Positions 10,390 through 22,399 of a stretch of 64,000 nucleotides of DNA are shown here, piece by piece; positions within the stretch are counted from its first letter, which is position 1; each line of letters opens with the position of its first letter. The translations under genes were made by a program, and so were the position numbers. The notes beneath the pieces were generated by a model. It had not been told where the DNA came from, made no database searches, and saw only the letters and a list, made by a program, of their open reading frames with translations. This DNA comes from Apoderus coryli (taxonomy: Eukaryota > Arthropoda > Insecta > Coleoptera > Attelabidae). The DNA is taken from assembly GCA_911728435.2 (NCBI GenBank), contig OU452199.1, positions 9,372,860 to 9,436,859 of the forward strand, given 5' to 3'.

Positions 10390-12457
10390 TGTTTGCCTTA
10401 TGTATTTCTATTTATTGTTGAGATATGTTGTTGTTAAAAGCGTTCGTCATTAATTGTTACAATAAAAAGTTCTTGTGCGTTTTTGAAAGTATCCTATTTA
10501 TCATTAATTGCGAACAAAAATTTGACAGCCTACTTGACATCTTTAATTCGTATGATTAAAAGCAAATATTTTAAAAAATATGACAACTAGATATAACAAA
10601 AAATGTACAGGGCGTTCCATAAGTAAAAATAATAATTGTGACAGCAATTTACGAATAGCCCTGTATATAAACAAGTTAGATAGGCTTCTTTTATATGAAA
10701 GTTCTATGAAAAAGTTTTTTCAGAAACGCATTACCTAAAAAAAACAAAAAGTTATAGACCAAAAACGAAATCAATCAAAATCGAGAACGGCGAAACGGTT
10801 AACATCTGTTTTTCATGATATTTGAGCCTGGAGGACGCATGTCACTTTTTCGTTGATAGAAACATGAGTTCCGATAAGAAATCGTCCAGTTTGGACCACC
10901 CTGTCTATAAATTCAGCATATTAGGTGAAAAACTAGAAAATTAGGAATAATTGCGAATTTTGACATTCGCTATCTTGTGAACTATCAACATTTATATAAG
11001 GCATTTTCTGCTCAATCGTCATGAAATCATGTAGAGAACCACTAATTTCAGGATTTCCCCTACTTATCGAAACACCATGTTTTATGTAAACCAATTTATT
11101 TCTTATGCAACTCCTCTCTTGATTCCGAATATCAAAATGGAAAAATTCCAGAAAGATACCTTCCAGTAATTCGTGATATTTTAATCAACATTTTATTCAC
11201 TCTATATTTTGCTTTCCCCATATTTCTTCAAAATGCCACAATATTATTTTTACTTTCGCGTATTACAGACAGATTTTTGATTAATCCTTATAGTCCATAA
11301 AATTGAAAAAAAGTTTAAAAATAATTACGTGTTTTCTTTTCACAAGTTCTATTCACAAAAATGAGTAGAATAATTCCTGTTTCAATACGTGGGAAAATGT
11401 AATTTCGAAATGTATTAGACAATTTTTATTACGGACAGAGCAATTATCTTTCAAATCCCTTATATAAACGGCATAATTCGGTTGAGCAGAGAAAAATTTT
11501 CATTACGTTTCCGTTTCCAAGACGGTTTTCCGTAAAGTTTGTTATATTATTATATATTTCAACAAAATCGCAAAACAACAAAAAAAAACAAAACAGTGAA
11601 GTTGTAAATCGATATTGACAAAAATAACAGTGGAAACTTCTTCACAAAATAACAACTTCTTTTATTTTACAGTAGATATACATGTTCTAGTACTTCAAAA
11701 TGTTCAAGCTCGATAGTTCAACAATTGGAAATAAAACGCAGTCTGGGAAAGAGAACAATATACTTACCATCTTGTTACCTACTTCAACACTGATTGAAGG
11801 AAAAACCTATCATTATTTGTAGTTGGTGTTTGAATTGTATGTACATATTTAGATAAGTTATTTGATAATACTTATTTAATTAGGTTATTGGTGCATTAAC
11901 GAATACCCCTCAATGTAATATATTATTTTCGAGTGGATAGTAATTAAGCGACCACCCTTTGGAAAATCAGATAATGGATCGGTCCATATCTTTCAGCGCT
12001 ATGAGCATCTTTGGCTTAAGTATAATATACCACCCCGCGTGTTGACACTTAGTTTTTTTTTTGTTTTGTTTAGCATTGAAATGTGTCTCTAGGAAAAAAG
12101 AGACGAGGCAGAAAAAAATTAGAAGTACTATGATGAAGTAATAAGAAATCGTTCGTGGTTCGTTCATGCATCAAAGAAAAACTGATTTACCTTATAACAA
12201 TTATGTTATTGTTAGTAATTAAGCAATTAGTTAAGGATGTATGTTATGAACCATTTATTTGCGATTTCAAGTTAAAATTAAAATACAGTCCACTAACGTT
12301 TAATTGAAACAGTGTTGTTTTAATTACCAATTCAACCTATGTTGGTTATGAGCTATTGAAGCCTTTATGTGTAACAGATGGAAAATAATTAATTTTGTCG
12401 AAATAAGTTGTTATTTTAATTTAAAGAAGTAGTCCATATTTAAGTGGAGTGAGATAT
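10390..12457. other. Unannotated AT-rich stretch with one short inverted-repeat motif
   Basis: At 10607-10664 TACAGGGC and GCCCTGTA face each other about 40 bp apart, like the tips of a very short MITE. Otherwise there are no coding motifs and no clear repeats. Confidence 0.4.
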
Positions 12458-12665
12458 TCTATGTTGGAAATAAAGGTCAACAAGAAAAGAAAGATGCTTG
12501 TCTCTTTTCTTGTTGTCCAATGGAAGCTAGCTTTTGTAAGATAGAACTTATTACTGAACCATTACTGATGAGGCCTGGTGCGTCGAAACATGTATGACTG
12601 ATGACCCCTAGAATGATTTATTAAATTTATTTCGTGGAGATTGACTTTTGTTTCCCACATTGTTA
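12458..12665 (+). repeat. Inverted-repeat element with a hammerhead-like core
   Basis: The ends 12461-12481 and 12640-12665 are imperfect reverse complements (ATGTTGGAAATAAAGGTCAA against the complement of TTGACTTTTGTTTCCCACAT). A strong hairpin sits inside at 12478-12515 (CAACAAGAAAAGA/TCTTTTCTTGTTG). At 12565-12571 CTGATGA is followed by a weak stem and GAAACATGTA (12585-12594). The stem III sequence ACATGT is palindromic. Stem II and stem I pairing are poor. Confidence 0.55.
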
Positions 12666-12849
12666 TTTTAATCATTTATTAATTTATTTTTTTTTTTGAA
12701 TTAGATAATTTAAAATAAATATAATTTTGTGTTAATTTAGGTATTTTTTAGAAATATTTCGAGCTCGTATAAATAGAAGCTACATACTGAAAATGGACAT
12801 CAGGCCTCAGAAACTTATATGGATTGAATGGGTTTAGGGTTTGCTGTTC

Positions 12850-13045
12850 AACTAGGTTTAAGGTGGACTTCTCTCCGAGCGACGATCGCTATGGTACTGC
12901 TACCGTTGTTGTTTTATGGAAGCACTGTCCTCCAAGCGACAGCCGCCTGCGATAGTCGCTCGGCCTAGCGATCGTCGCAGGCCGCCTGCTCTCAGAGCAA
13001 ATATAATCGCTGCGGCCAGCGACTATTCGTTAGTTTCGTTTGGTT
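12850..13045. other. GC-rich palindromic island
   Basis: Much more GC-rich than its surroundings. AGCGACGATCGCT (12879-12891) and AGCGATCGTCGC (12967-12978) are inverted copies, and several GCGAC/GTCGC words lie between. Downstream (13093-13140) a frame reads FNDEKLIETVVNYKTS then a stop, loosely like the start of a MADF domain. Together these might be the end of a PIF/Harbinger-type element, but that is a guess. Confidence 0.35.
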
Positions 13046-14269
13046 TTTAATGTAGTGCGCTATGTGTTCACAAGAGAAAATCTTGTTCAACGATTCAACG
13101 ATGAGAAATTGATCGAGACAGTGGTTAACTACAAAACAAGCTGACAGGGGAATTATTTTGGTCGTTCTTGTTAAAATGGGTAAGTGTAAGGTATACACCA
13201 AATTTGAGCTCCATAGACTAACAGAATATGAAAAGGTATCTCCGCAAACTATCACAATTGAAATATCGTAAGGAATTTTCAATTTATCTTTCTTTAAACA
13301 CCGTGTTCGTAATAATTACGTTATGCTAATAATTCTTTTAGATTATTCTACCCAAATACTGAAAAATTTTGTAACTATCACCCTCACAATCTGAATTTAA
13401 AAGAATTCGTTCGTCAACTTTGTATAAAAAAATAATCCATTTATACCTCAGCAGCTTAATATGCCATCTCCTTTCTTTCGTTTTTTGTTTTGTAGCAGAT
13501 AAAATGTAATTTTTATCAGCCCTTGAATACTAATCCCTAAAGACTGTTTCTTTCAACTTAAAATCTCGATGTTTGATATGCACAAAAAAGCTTGTGTTCA
13601 ATAAGGGACTGATTTATAGAGGAATGTGAGTATAACGATTTCTCTACAGAAGTTTCTACATAGGGGAAAAACAATCCCAAAAAACAATCATGAGTTCCAG
13701 TACGATGGACATTTGCATAAAAACGTAAAATGCTATGAAATACGACAGGGTGTTTCATAAAGGTACGGATATATTTAAGGGGGTAATTTATTAGGTCAAT
13801 TTATGAAAAAAGTTCCGATAAACATATACGTCCAAAAATTCAGTGTTTCCAATATACAAGGTGTTTTTTTATGACGAACGAACTAATTAAGTCAAATATC
13901 TTCTTTCCGATTTCTTTAAAAATTTGGCAGCATCTTTCCTAGAATTAGAGAGCTTATATGGCCCTAAACTAGATCAAAATTATTAAGTCTAGTGGCGTTA
14001 GGCGGGCAACTTAATAAAAATGATTGACAAAAAAATGTACGCCACTGACTAATTTAATTTCGATATTGTCTTGAGATAAAGCAACTTAAACTACAACTAA
14101 TATATCTCTTGTATTTTTTTCATATGTTGCTTCGTTTACGAGATAAAAATTTAAAATATTTTTCATTAATTCATCTAAAAATAACAATAATTAACATTTA
14201 GAGGCAAGATAAAAATTAATAAATAAAATTGACATTTAAACCTATTCCAAAAAAATACAAAAACTGATG

Positions 14270-14590
14270 AAAGTGACCTCCTCTAGTTCGGATACATGAA
14301 TCCAATGAACTCTCTCAAAAATACCAGATGTGTTTCTAATCGAATTACACCCAGCAATAACGCGATTGCTTAGGTACTCCACATTTTCCACAGGTAGCGT
14401 AAACTAAGGACTTCAGGTGGCCCCACATGAGAAACTCCAGTACGTTTAAGGGTTTGTGCAGACAATAAGTAAAGTCCACCTCGGCGAATCCAGCGATTTC
14501 CCTATGTTTCTGTTAAAAATTACGAGCATCCCGACTAAAATGCACTGGTGCATCAAAGTTTATAAACCACATTGCATGTCAAATCCAGGA
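14270..14590 (-). pseudogene. IS630/Tc1-mariner-type transposase C-terminal remnant
   Basis: On the minus strand a frame gives FDAPVHFSRDARNF, a stop, then after shifts LEFLMWGHLKSLVYAT and a tail with IRNTSGIFERVH. These correspond to the QQDGAPxHFSR and LDFFLWGHLKSLVYATP regions of the transposase group to which the protein at 52318-53366 belongs. The motif with the third catalytic residue is damaged, and there are several stops and frameshifts. A TIR-like ACAGGGTGTTTCATAAAG at 13744 may be one tip of this or another element. Confidence 0.65.
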
Positions 14591-15098
14591 AGCGTGTATT
14601 CCAGAAAGTCGTGATATACATCTCTGGTAGAAATACGGGTCCAAATAAGCAGTCACCCACAATGCCAATCCAAACTTTCAACAAGACCTGATGTTGAAAA
14701 TGATCTCCAATTATTGCTAGCTGATTTTCATGACACCATATATACGGATATTATGAAAATTCCTTGTTGCATTTCTTGAAATTTAATTTTTGATCAAGGA
14801 ACATTGTTCATTGTCATAAAACCACTGCACAATGAGTGACTCACCTGTACTCATGGGTTTAGGTTCAATTATTAAAACATAGTATCTATGGTAATTATTA
14901 ATTTAATTCTTTCGTTCTAGATGAAGCGTCCTATATAAGAATTATGTTTTAATTGACACCTCAATAATTAGCACCCCAATAATTTGAAGCCCGATTGTGA
15001 CGTCATACGCTTCTTGGCGAGGGTAAACATAACCATCCTCTTCTTCGGTTCGATATGGAGCACCCTGTATATAACACTCTATATGACACCCTGTATTA

Positions 15099-15250
15099 CT
15101 TCTTCACTCAATGGTAACCATAGCCATCTCTTTCTTCGCGCGATGGCAACACATACCATCTTTTTTCGCGCAATGGTAACACATGCCATCTACTTCTTCA
15201 CGAAATGGTAACCATACCATCTACTTCTTCGCACAATGGTAACACTGGCC
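15099..15250 (+). repeat. 31-bp minisatellite, about five units
   Basis: Units begin CTTCTTC or a close variant near 15099, 15130, 15161, 15193 and 15224. Each continues with (C/A)AATGGTAAC and CCATCT. Unit length is 31-32 bp and units differ by a few bases. Confidence 0.8.
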
Positions 15251-15377
15251 TTGTAGTTGTCACAGAAGTGGCTTAGTTACTCTACTACAGTGGCGCGGCT
15301 AATAGGGAATTCAAACATAATAAAAAGGACACAATTTTGACCTTAGTAATATTGTATTAAGTAATTATATATTATTT

Positions 15378-16090
15378 TTCGCCTGCCTGCACTTAAACAG
15401 AGTTTTACCGCCCGCATATGCGGGCGGTAAATGACCAGTTAGCGCCCGCTCATTTTAATTTTTTTTTCATAGATGGCGCTACTGTTAGATTTCCAATTAT
15501 AACGTTAACATCAGTAGTTTTCACTCAATTAACTTAATGTGCATTCCATCTAGAGGATAAGTTGACAATTAATTGAGAAAGTTTACTTAGGTAGTCGTCT
15601 TCCATTCCGCTAAACTCATTTAATTATTTAAAATTGTCCATTATTAATTAGTAATCACTTTTTAATTATTATTGTAGTACCGAAATATACCTAAGATTCT
15701 TAAATCAAATTTCTATAGTGTACACGCTCAGATAATAATTTGACAGTTTCTTTCTACATTTAAAATACGCAACACTGACATGTGAGCCTGTCACATAACT
15801 TTATCTGATCTGAGTTTGTCAAAGGATAACGCCTATTCTCATGTACGTCAAAAAATACTCCCATTAATTTCTGTCAAAAACTGTCAGTTCATAACAGTAA
15901 TAATTAATTATTAAAATAAAGTTCTTTTGGTTTAATATTGTAGTATGAAGAGGCAGGCGAAAAACAGTTGTAAGCACCACTGGCGGTAAAGCCGCTGCAG
16001 CCCTTCGCTGTATAGCTGCCCTCGCTCGCTTCGCTCACTCGTGCGTCTATACATCGGCGGGCTGCAACGAATGCTTTACCGCCCTTTATA
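15378..16090. repeat. Composite element with nested GC-rich palindromes
   Basis: Inverted TTTTTCGCCTGCCT (15377-15390) and AGGCAGGCGAAAAA (about 15951-15964) bracket the unit. Inside the left end is a perfect 22-bp palindrome at 15409-15430 (ACCGCCCGCAT/ATGCGGGCGGT). To the right, 15972-16084 is another inverted repeat (GGCGGTAAAGC...GCTTTACCGCC, with GCAGCCC/GGGCTGC inside) around CTCGCTCGCTTCGCTCACTC. No ORF is present. Most likely one or two MITE-like insertions. Confidence 0.6.
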
Positions 16091-16094
16091 CTTA

Positions 16095-17500
16095 ATATAC
16101 TATTAAAAGTTGGTGATTAAACAGTTGATCATCGTGTCAGCATCTTAAAAGGAAAAGTGCTTGTTGTCGTTTATAATGAAACATTAGCTAGCGTAAATAC
16201 GACGTGGGATTTTTCAAAAAACATAGTGTGCAACTCGTATGGAATGATCATTTTGCAGTCAAAAGTTATCGCGTTTTTACGTTAAAATCTACGTAAAGGA
16301 ACTCGAAAAGACGGCGGGTTTAACTAAAAAATGAATTTTAAGACAATAGAAAGAAGATTTAATTGGCTAAAATAATGAAGATGATATGCAAATAAAATAT
16401 TAATGTTATTTTCATTTACTGAGAAAATATCTAATTTATGAAATAAATTCCAGTTGTTCCGGGTCTGTCAATCTACTATCGTTCTTAAAAAGTGCCAAGT
16501 ATAAACTAGCTTACTATAAAGAAAGCTGGATAAAATTCTCCGAACGCTTTCCTGATTTCCGTGAAAGATTTTAAAATAGCAACGGAAAAGCTGGATTTCT
16601 ACTTATATACGTATAATTCTACTATTGTACCGATATCGAACATCAATCAGAATTTGAGCGACATGGATACACACAAGAAATCAATATTTCGACTTAAAGT
16701 AGCTAAAATACAGAACTATAGAATTGTGATATACGACAGGAAAGATATATTGTTCGGAATTTAGTTGTAAGGTATTGATATTCTTTTATACTGGTAGAAA
16801 AGAAAGTTTTATAGTTTTGCGGTTTATGAACTGTTTTCGTGATAATAATAGACAGACGAGATGTTGAGCTAAAAATCTATTACGGTTTAATATTGCTCTA
16901 GGTATTTTGAAACCGTACACAATACGAAACTGATATTAAAAATTTGATGATCAAAGCTGTTTGATCGAATGCTCGCATATTGAAAAATTAATTTATAAAA
17001 TATTTTTTGACAACGATTTTAAACTATACAAGTATTCTAATATAAAATGTTGCTCCCTATATGCAGAATGGCGCATTAAGGGTAGCCTATAATTTTCGCG
17101 AAATTGATACACCGCAAATTTTTGGCGTAATTTATTTGTTTCTCTATAGTTCACATTTATGTTTAACTATTTAGATGAACATGCTTAAATTCTTCTGAAA
17201 CAGACCCTGATAACAATTAATATGTGTTCATTTGAATTAACTGATACTTATGGGACATTCATATTAACTCAATATATTTGTTTCACTGAAAAAAACAACC
17301 AATTTTTAAGTTTAAATATTTCCAATTTGTTTTTATTTTTTTATAATATTTACGACACGTTTTGCCAACACTGTGGCTTGATAGAAGATATAAAGCAAGT
17401 TACGCACTTATTTAAATAACAATACATTTTTGTGAACACCCTATATAACATGTAAGATGGTTGTTTTCATCAGTAAGATAATACGAAAGCTGGTCATCAT
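16095..17500. other. Mostly unannotated; one dispersed repeat fragment
   Basis: The segment 17063-17130 (starting AGAATGGCGCATTAAGGGTA) is similar to the reverse complement of 60890-60960, so it is a dispersed repeat in opposite orientation. The rest shows no coding signal. Confidence 0.5.
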
Positions 17501-17846
17501 CAGCCTAAACAGTTTTTTTTTTGATAATACACTTAGCTCTAAAAATATCGCACAATCAAAAATTATGCTCAATTTCAAAGTTGATTTTCTCGCAAATCGA
17601 TAAATCGATTTTGAACTGTAGCTTTTTACTTTGGAGATTGCTCTGTGATAGAATTTTTTATTCAGACTTCAGTTTTAGGCTTATACAGGTGCAAAAATAA
17701 GGATAGTTGTTTTACATTACATATGAGACCCTGTAGGGGATGGCATGGTGAAAGCATACTGTAGTGTTTTCTAAACATTTTGGTTTTTTAATTTCTCTGA
17801 TATCTGTTATATCAACGAAAATACACTGTTGAGAATACCCAACCCT

Positions 17847-19053
17847 CATGGCCGCCGGAAGGGGGGGGGAAAGATGGGGCGCTTGCCCCCCCCTGGAACA
17901 CGTAAATACAGGAAAATATCACATACATAAGTTTAGTGGTAAATGATATAAACCGTATCCAAGATATACAGAATATTGCAGATTCTATCAACAAAGTTAT
18001 TAAATTTTTTCGTGACAGTCCATATATGGACTATATATAGAAGAAAATACGTCCTTAAAATCCCATTATTTTGTGACACGATGGTCCTCAAAGTACAAAT
18101 CCATCAGAATATTTTCCGAAAATTACGAAGAAATAAGAGGGGCTTTGGAACATTTGGCTTATTTAATAGAATACAGCACAGAGACACGATCAAAAGCTAA
18201 TCAATTATTAGATGCAGTTTCGACCTGTAAATTCATACTCTGTCTCCACATCATTTCACATTATAGTGCTAAATTGGAACCGGTGTGCAACATACTACAA
18301 GGAGAAATAATAAATCTTCTTTCGGCAAAAAACCATATTAATACACTTTTGTCTGCACTAAAAAATCACAGATCTGACGCTGAAAAATATTTTAAGGAAA
18401 TTTTCCAAAAATCTGAAAAAGTTGGTGATAAATTTGACATACCACTAAGAATTCCTAGACTGGGATCAAATCAAATTTATAGAGCTAATTACGAAACGAA
18501 GTCTTGCGAGGAATATTACCGTGTTTCTTTGTTTATTCCATATCTAGATTAAATTATCCACTCAATTGAGATATGATTTTCGGAAGAAACAGAAATTGCA
18601 TTTTCTTTGTGCCTGTTTCATCCAGAGTTAACTGTAACAGAAGTTTAGTACCTTAAGACGGGTGAAAACTTGGTTAAGGTCTACCATGAGTGAAGAAAGA
18701 CTATCTGGATTATGTCTTCTCAGCGTACACAGAGAACATGTAAATAAGAACAAAGACGTGTTTATTAAAAAAGTGATAGATCGATTTTCGCAAAAACGAA
18801 GGAATATTCTACTGCTATTTTCTGATGATTAGACTTATGTTCAATTTATGTTATAACCGATCAGGATCAGTTTATCTTAAGTTTTTTTTAATTATATAAT
18901 ATTTTAAGTACTTAAATTAAACTTCAAAAGAAGTTGGATTGACTGTATAAGTATAGATATTTTGCCACATATTATATAGATAATACTTTTGTTTTGCTTA
19001 TTTAGTATTTTTTGCCTTGCCCTCCCCTAATTTAATTACTTCCGGCGCCCATG
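17847..19053 (+). mobile_element. hAT element, internally decayed, with perfect 8-bp target duplication
   Basis: The ends CATGGCCGCCGGAAG and, on the other strand, CATGGGCGCCGGAAG form 15-bp inverted tips with one mismatch. CCAACCCT flanks both sides (17839-17846 and 19054-19061), the 8-bp duplication expected for hAT. At 1207 bp it is far shorter than an autonomous hAT. It keeps only the C-terminal half of a ZMYM1-like transposase. Confidence 0.88.
18073..18840 (+). pseudogene. hAT transposase (ZMYM1-like) C-terminal fragment
   Basis: The frame from 18073 to 18552 gives 159 residues starting TRWSSKYKSIRIFSENYEE (the conserved TRW of this group). It continues through a helical region, then IPRLGSNQIYRAN and EEYYRVSLFIPYLD, which match the RxxRxN and EYYR..LFIPxLD motifs. 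A stop follows, and a shifted frame around 18687-18830 gives MSEERLSGLCLLSVHRE and a short tail, matching the terminal hAT dimerisation (SxERLxxLxxLxIHR) motif. The N-terminal zinc finger and most of the DDE region are gone. Only the D of FIPYLD might be catalytic. Confidence 0.8.
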
Positions 19054-20295
19054 CCAACCCTCAATACATGATATTAGGTAGATGTCAATAATTTTATACT
19101 GTCAAGTTAACAATAAGTTTGTATTGTCAAAAAGATGTCATTATTAAAAAAAGTACTGTCACTCAATCTGTAAAAAAGAATTGTAAGTAAAATTTCTGTC
19201 CTTTTCGATTCATTGTTAATATTCCGCTCAATGTTAAAGTTATATAGTTCTCTGCTGTTGGTTTATATTGTGAACATTGTTTATTGATACCGATATAAAT
19301 AAAGTAACCAGTACCTGAAATACAGTTGTTTTACCAAGTGATTTCAATTGGAAATGGATATCATCGCTCCTATGTAGATAAGGGACCTTTTAATCCCCTA
19401 CATACACAGTTGGCAGGAGGGGGTTGTATGCTGTGTATTTTGTGTATTTTCTTTGATATTACAAATATCGGAGAAATTAAAAAAACAAAATGTTTAGAAA
19501 ATATGAGGCTACAGTATGATTTCACCAATCCATCCGTTATTGTTGCTAATGCTCCCAACAGGGTGTTTCAAATGTAACGTAAAAAAACTAGTCTTCTTTT
19601 TGCACCCTGTATAAGCCTAAAACTGAAGTCTGAATTAAAAACTCTATCACACTGCAATGACCAAAGAAAAAACCTACAGTGCGAAAAAAAATTATCGAAA
19701 TCGATTTATCGGTTCACGAGCAAATCAACTTTGAAATTGAGCATAATTTTTGGTTGTGCGTTATTTTTGCGGCGAAGTGTATTTAATATACACCGAAATA
19801 TTATTTTTTTTGTCAAAACCATCAGAGATAGGTGTATCACAGACGTCTTATATCAATTCCCATTTATTTTTAAGGGAATGTCGAAATACCGGCTCATCTA
19901 TTTGAAAAAAACATAATTTTGAGATGTATCTATTTTTTGGGTATACTTACAATATCTTAAAAATGTGGCCGTATCATTTCTACATATATTTAAAGAAAAA
20001 ATCAAATTTGCTGCAGCTTTGATGCACTAAACTGGCGCGTCATGCTAAACTCACCCTGTATATAGCAATACCATTCAACAGTAAATAAAAATATGTTGTT
20101 AATATATGGATATGTTGTCTTTTGTTTAAAAAAACAGTAAAAAAACTTCCATTGATCGTGTCGTATAAACAAATGACAAACCAAAACGATTACCTACTTT
20201 TTTCTTAAATTCAGTAAACAAAAATGTTAAAGAATTTGGATCCATTAAAGCAAAAATACAAAAATATTGAAATCATTTTGCCACCCATCCAACTA

Positions 20296-21444
20296 AAGGG
20301 TGTTTTTTTTATAGAGGTATAGAACTTTGAAATGGAATAAAACAAAGATGAATTTTTTAAATTGGCATGAAAGTTAGTTGATTCGAAAGATAATCTTCTG
20401 GCATTATAATTTAAATATGACTTCTGGCATATGACCGCCACGGCTGGCTCGGACGTAGTCTAATCTGGAGGTCCAATTTTCGATGTATTTTTCCAACATT
20501 TGTGACCGTATATCGGCAATAACGCGGCGAATGTTGACCCCCAAGTGGTCAATCGTTTCGGCGTAGACTAGCGACTTCACATATCCCCACAGAAAATAAT
20601 CGCACGATCTTGGAGGCCAATTCACGGGTTCGAAACGTGAAACTATGCGGTTACCAAACGTTTCATTCAATAAATCATTTGTGGCACGAGCTGTGTGACA
20701 TGTTGCGACGTCTTGTTGAAACCACAGCTCCTGCACATCATTGTTGTTCAATTGATGAACGAAAAAGTCAGTAATCATGGCTCTGTAGCATGTCTCAACA
20801 AACACTTGAGGATTACCATCACTCAAAATACGGCAGTTTTGTTTATTGACGTTTCCATTCAAACAAAAGTGAGATCATCGCTAAACAAAATTCGCGTATG
20901 AAAATCGAGACCAACGGCAATCTTGTTTTGGGCCCATTAACCGAATCTACGCCTTGCTAGGTGATCGTGTGGCTTCAATTGTTGCACGAATTGGATTTTG
21001 TAAGCACGCAAACCAATATCTTTCCGCAAAATCTTCCATGAAGTGGATGAACACATATCCAATTCCTGTGCGCGATGGCGGATAGACTGATTCGGGTATT
21101 CCCCTACGCTACGCTCTACAGCAGCAATGACTTATTCTGTACGTATTGTACGACGTCTTTGTGGTTGCGTATTATAATTTAATGTAAACATGGTGCGAAA
21201 ACGTTCCATAGTTAATCGAATTAATTGCTCTGATGGACGATTATGTTGACCGTAAAATGGCCGTAGTGCGCGATACGTATTTCGAATAGATCCATGATTT
21301 TCAAAATAAATTTACACAATTTGCAAGCGTTGTCTATTCATGTTGAAATGCCAAACCAAACTCACTTGACAGCTGACAAAATGGCCAGCAGTTAAAAAAG
21401 TTTTGCCAACTTAAATTTCTATACCTCTATAAAAAAACACGCTT
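20296..21444 (-). mobile_element. Mariner-like DNA transposon, copy 1 (decayed, both ends present)
   Basis: The ends AAGGGTG followed by a T run and ATAGAGGTATAGAA (left) and the complement with AAGCGTG (right) form inverted tips. TA flanks both (20294-20295 and 21445-21446), as expected for Tc1/mariner. Length 1149 bp. The minus strand carries a broken transposase. Copy 2 lies at 47420-48374 on the opposite strand. Confidence 0.85.
20404..21345 (-). pseudogene. Mariner-like transposase with several stops and a damaged last motif
   Basis: Read on the minus strand from about 21345: MNRQRLQIV, a stop, IYFENHGSIRNTYRALRPFY, a helix-turn-helix-like region, then ILFSDDLTF (first catalytic D) and, in the open part from 20862, FQQDVATCHTARAT (second D). 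The third motif reads NWPPRSCDYFLWGYVKS. Relatives have about five more residues between CD and YFLW that include the catalytic D, so this copy seems to have lost them. The C-terminus ends ASRGGHMPEVIFKL. There are at least three stops in the N-terminal half, so the copy is inactive. Confidence 0.82.
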
Positions 21445-22049
21445 TATATCTTTTATGTATTATTGTAACAAACGTTCGAATTAATATCTTCCATACACAT
21501 TAGGGGATTTATTTTTTTCACTCTCTGTAGGAGTCTTCCTATCTGGAAAATGCAATCAGTTTTTAATGGTTGTCCAAATAAAAAAATCCAGACAAAGAAA
21601 CCGTCCACCGTTAGCTATCCATTAGTCACGTTTTATAAAAAATTGTGATAGCACCATGTGTGTGCCATTTTATTGGTAGAACAGGTTTCTAATTTTTAGA
21701 ATTTGTAAAATAACTTGATTCGAATAACTATTTCAATACTTGAATAAGGATTGGTGGGTTATAGGGCGAAATAAAAATACATTTAAGTAAGAGTAACCGA
21801 CGTTTCGCGGATATATTTCCGCTTTCTCAAACTTCATCCTATGTGAATGAATAAATTATGAAAAAACAACTACTATAACTGATCTACTTATGTCATTACA
21901 ACACGCGTATAGTTGCCATGTGGTTTCTAATTTTTAATTATTCTCAACATGAACAATTTTAATATTTTAATTGTTAGCAAGTTTAAAAATTTAAATTTAC
22001 TGTCATTTCCTATGATTTTGCTTTTTTCCCCTCAAAAATAGCAGGGTCG

Positions 22050-22240
22050 TTTCCAAATTGAATTACACCCAGGAATAATGCGATTCCTTAGGTCCTTCAC
22101 ATTTTCCACAGGAGTATATCCGGGGATCGTGCAGGCGTGAGGTCACCTCGGCCAATACAGTATGTTCCTGTGAAAAACTCACAAGCAACCCGACTAAAAT
22201 GCCCAAGAAGCGTGTGTTCCAGAAAGTTGCGATATACCTC
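22050..22240 (-). pseudogene. Second remnant of the 14270-14590 transposase type
   Basis: AATTACACCCAGGAATAATG and the following bases to about 22125 closely match 14344-14395 in the same orientation. The match is to the C-terminal coding region of an IS630/Tc1-mariner-type transposase. There is no usable reading frame. Confidence 0.45.
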
Positions 22241-22399
22241 TTCGGAAAGTCTCCCTGGTCGAAATACGTTCAACGCGAACTAAGTCGAACTGCGCTATGT
22301 CGGTCATGTCAGCGTTTGTGTAGTAATTCCTGTTAAGGGACTTCAACGAATATGACAGATTCAAAATGATTGGCGCAGTCAAATGACATTATCGTTAAC

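Larger units (their letters stand above)
17505..19815. mobile_element. Long-inverted-repeat element split by a hAT insertion
   Basis: The left arm (about 17505-17830) and right arm (about 19430-19815) are imperfect reverse complements over more than 300 bp. Matching landmarks include ATTATGCTCAATTTCAAAGT, GACTTCAGTTTTAGGCTTAT and TTTCTAAACATTTTG. Within each arm is a short unit bounded by ACAGG(G)TG and a CCCTGT end. The interior is the hAT element 17847-19053 plus about 380 bp of unique sequence. No transposase of its own is visible, so it is probably nonautonomous. The arms have diverged, so it is older than the hAT it contains. Confidence 0.75.
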
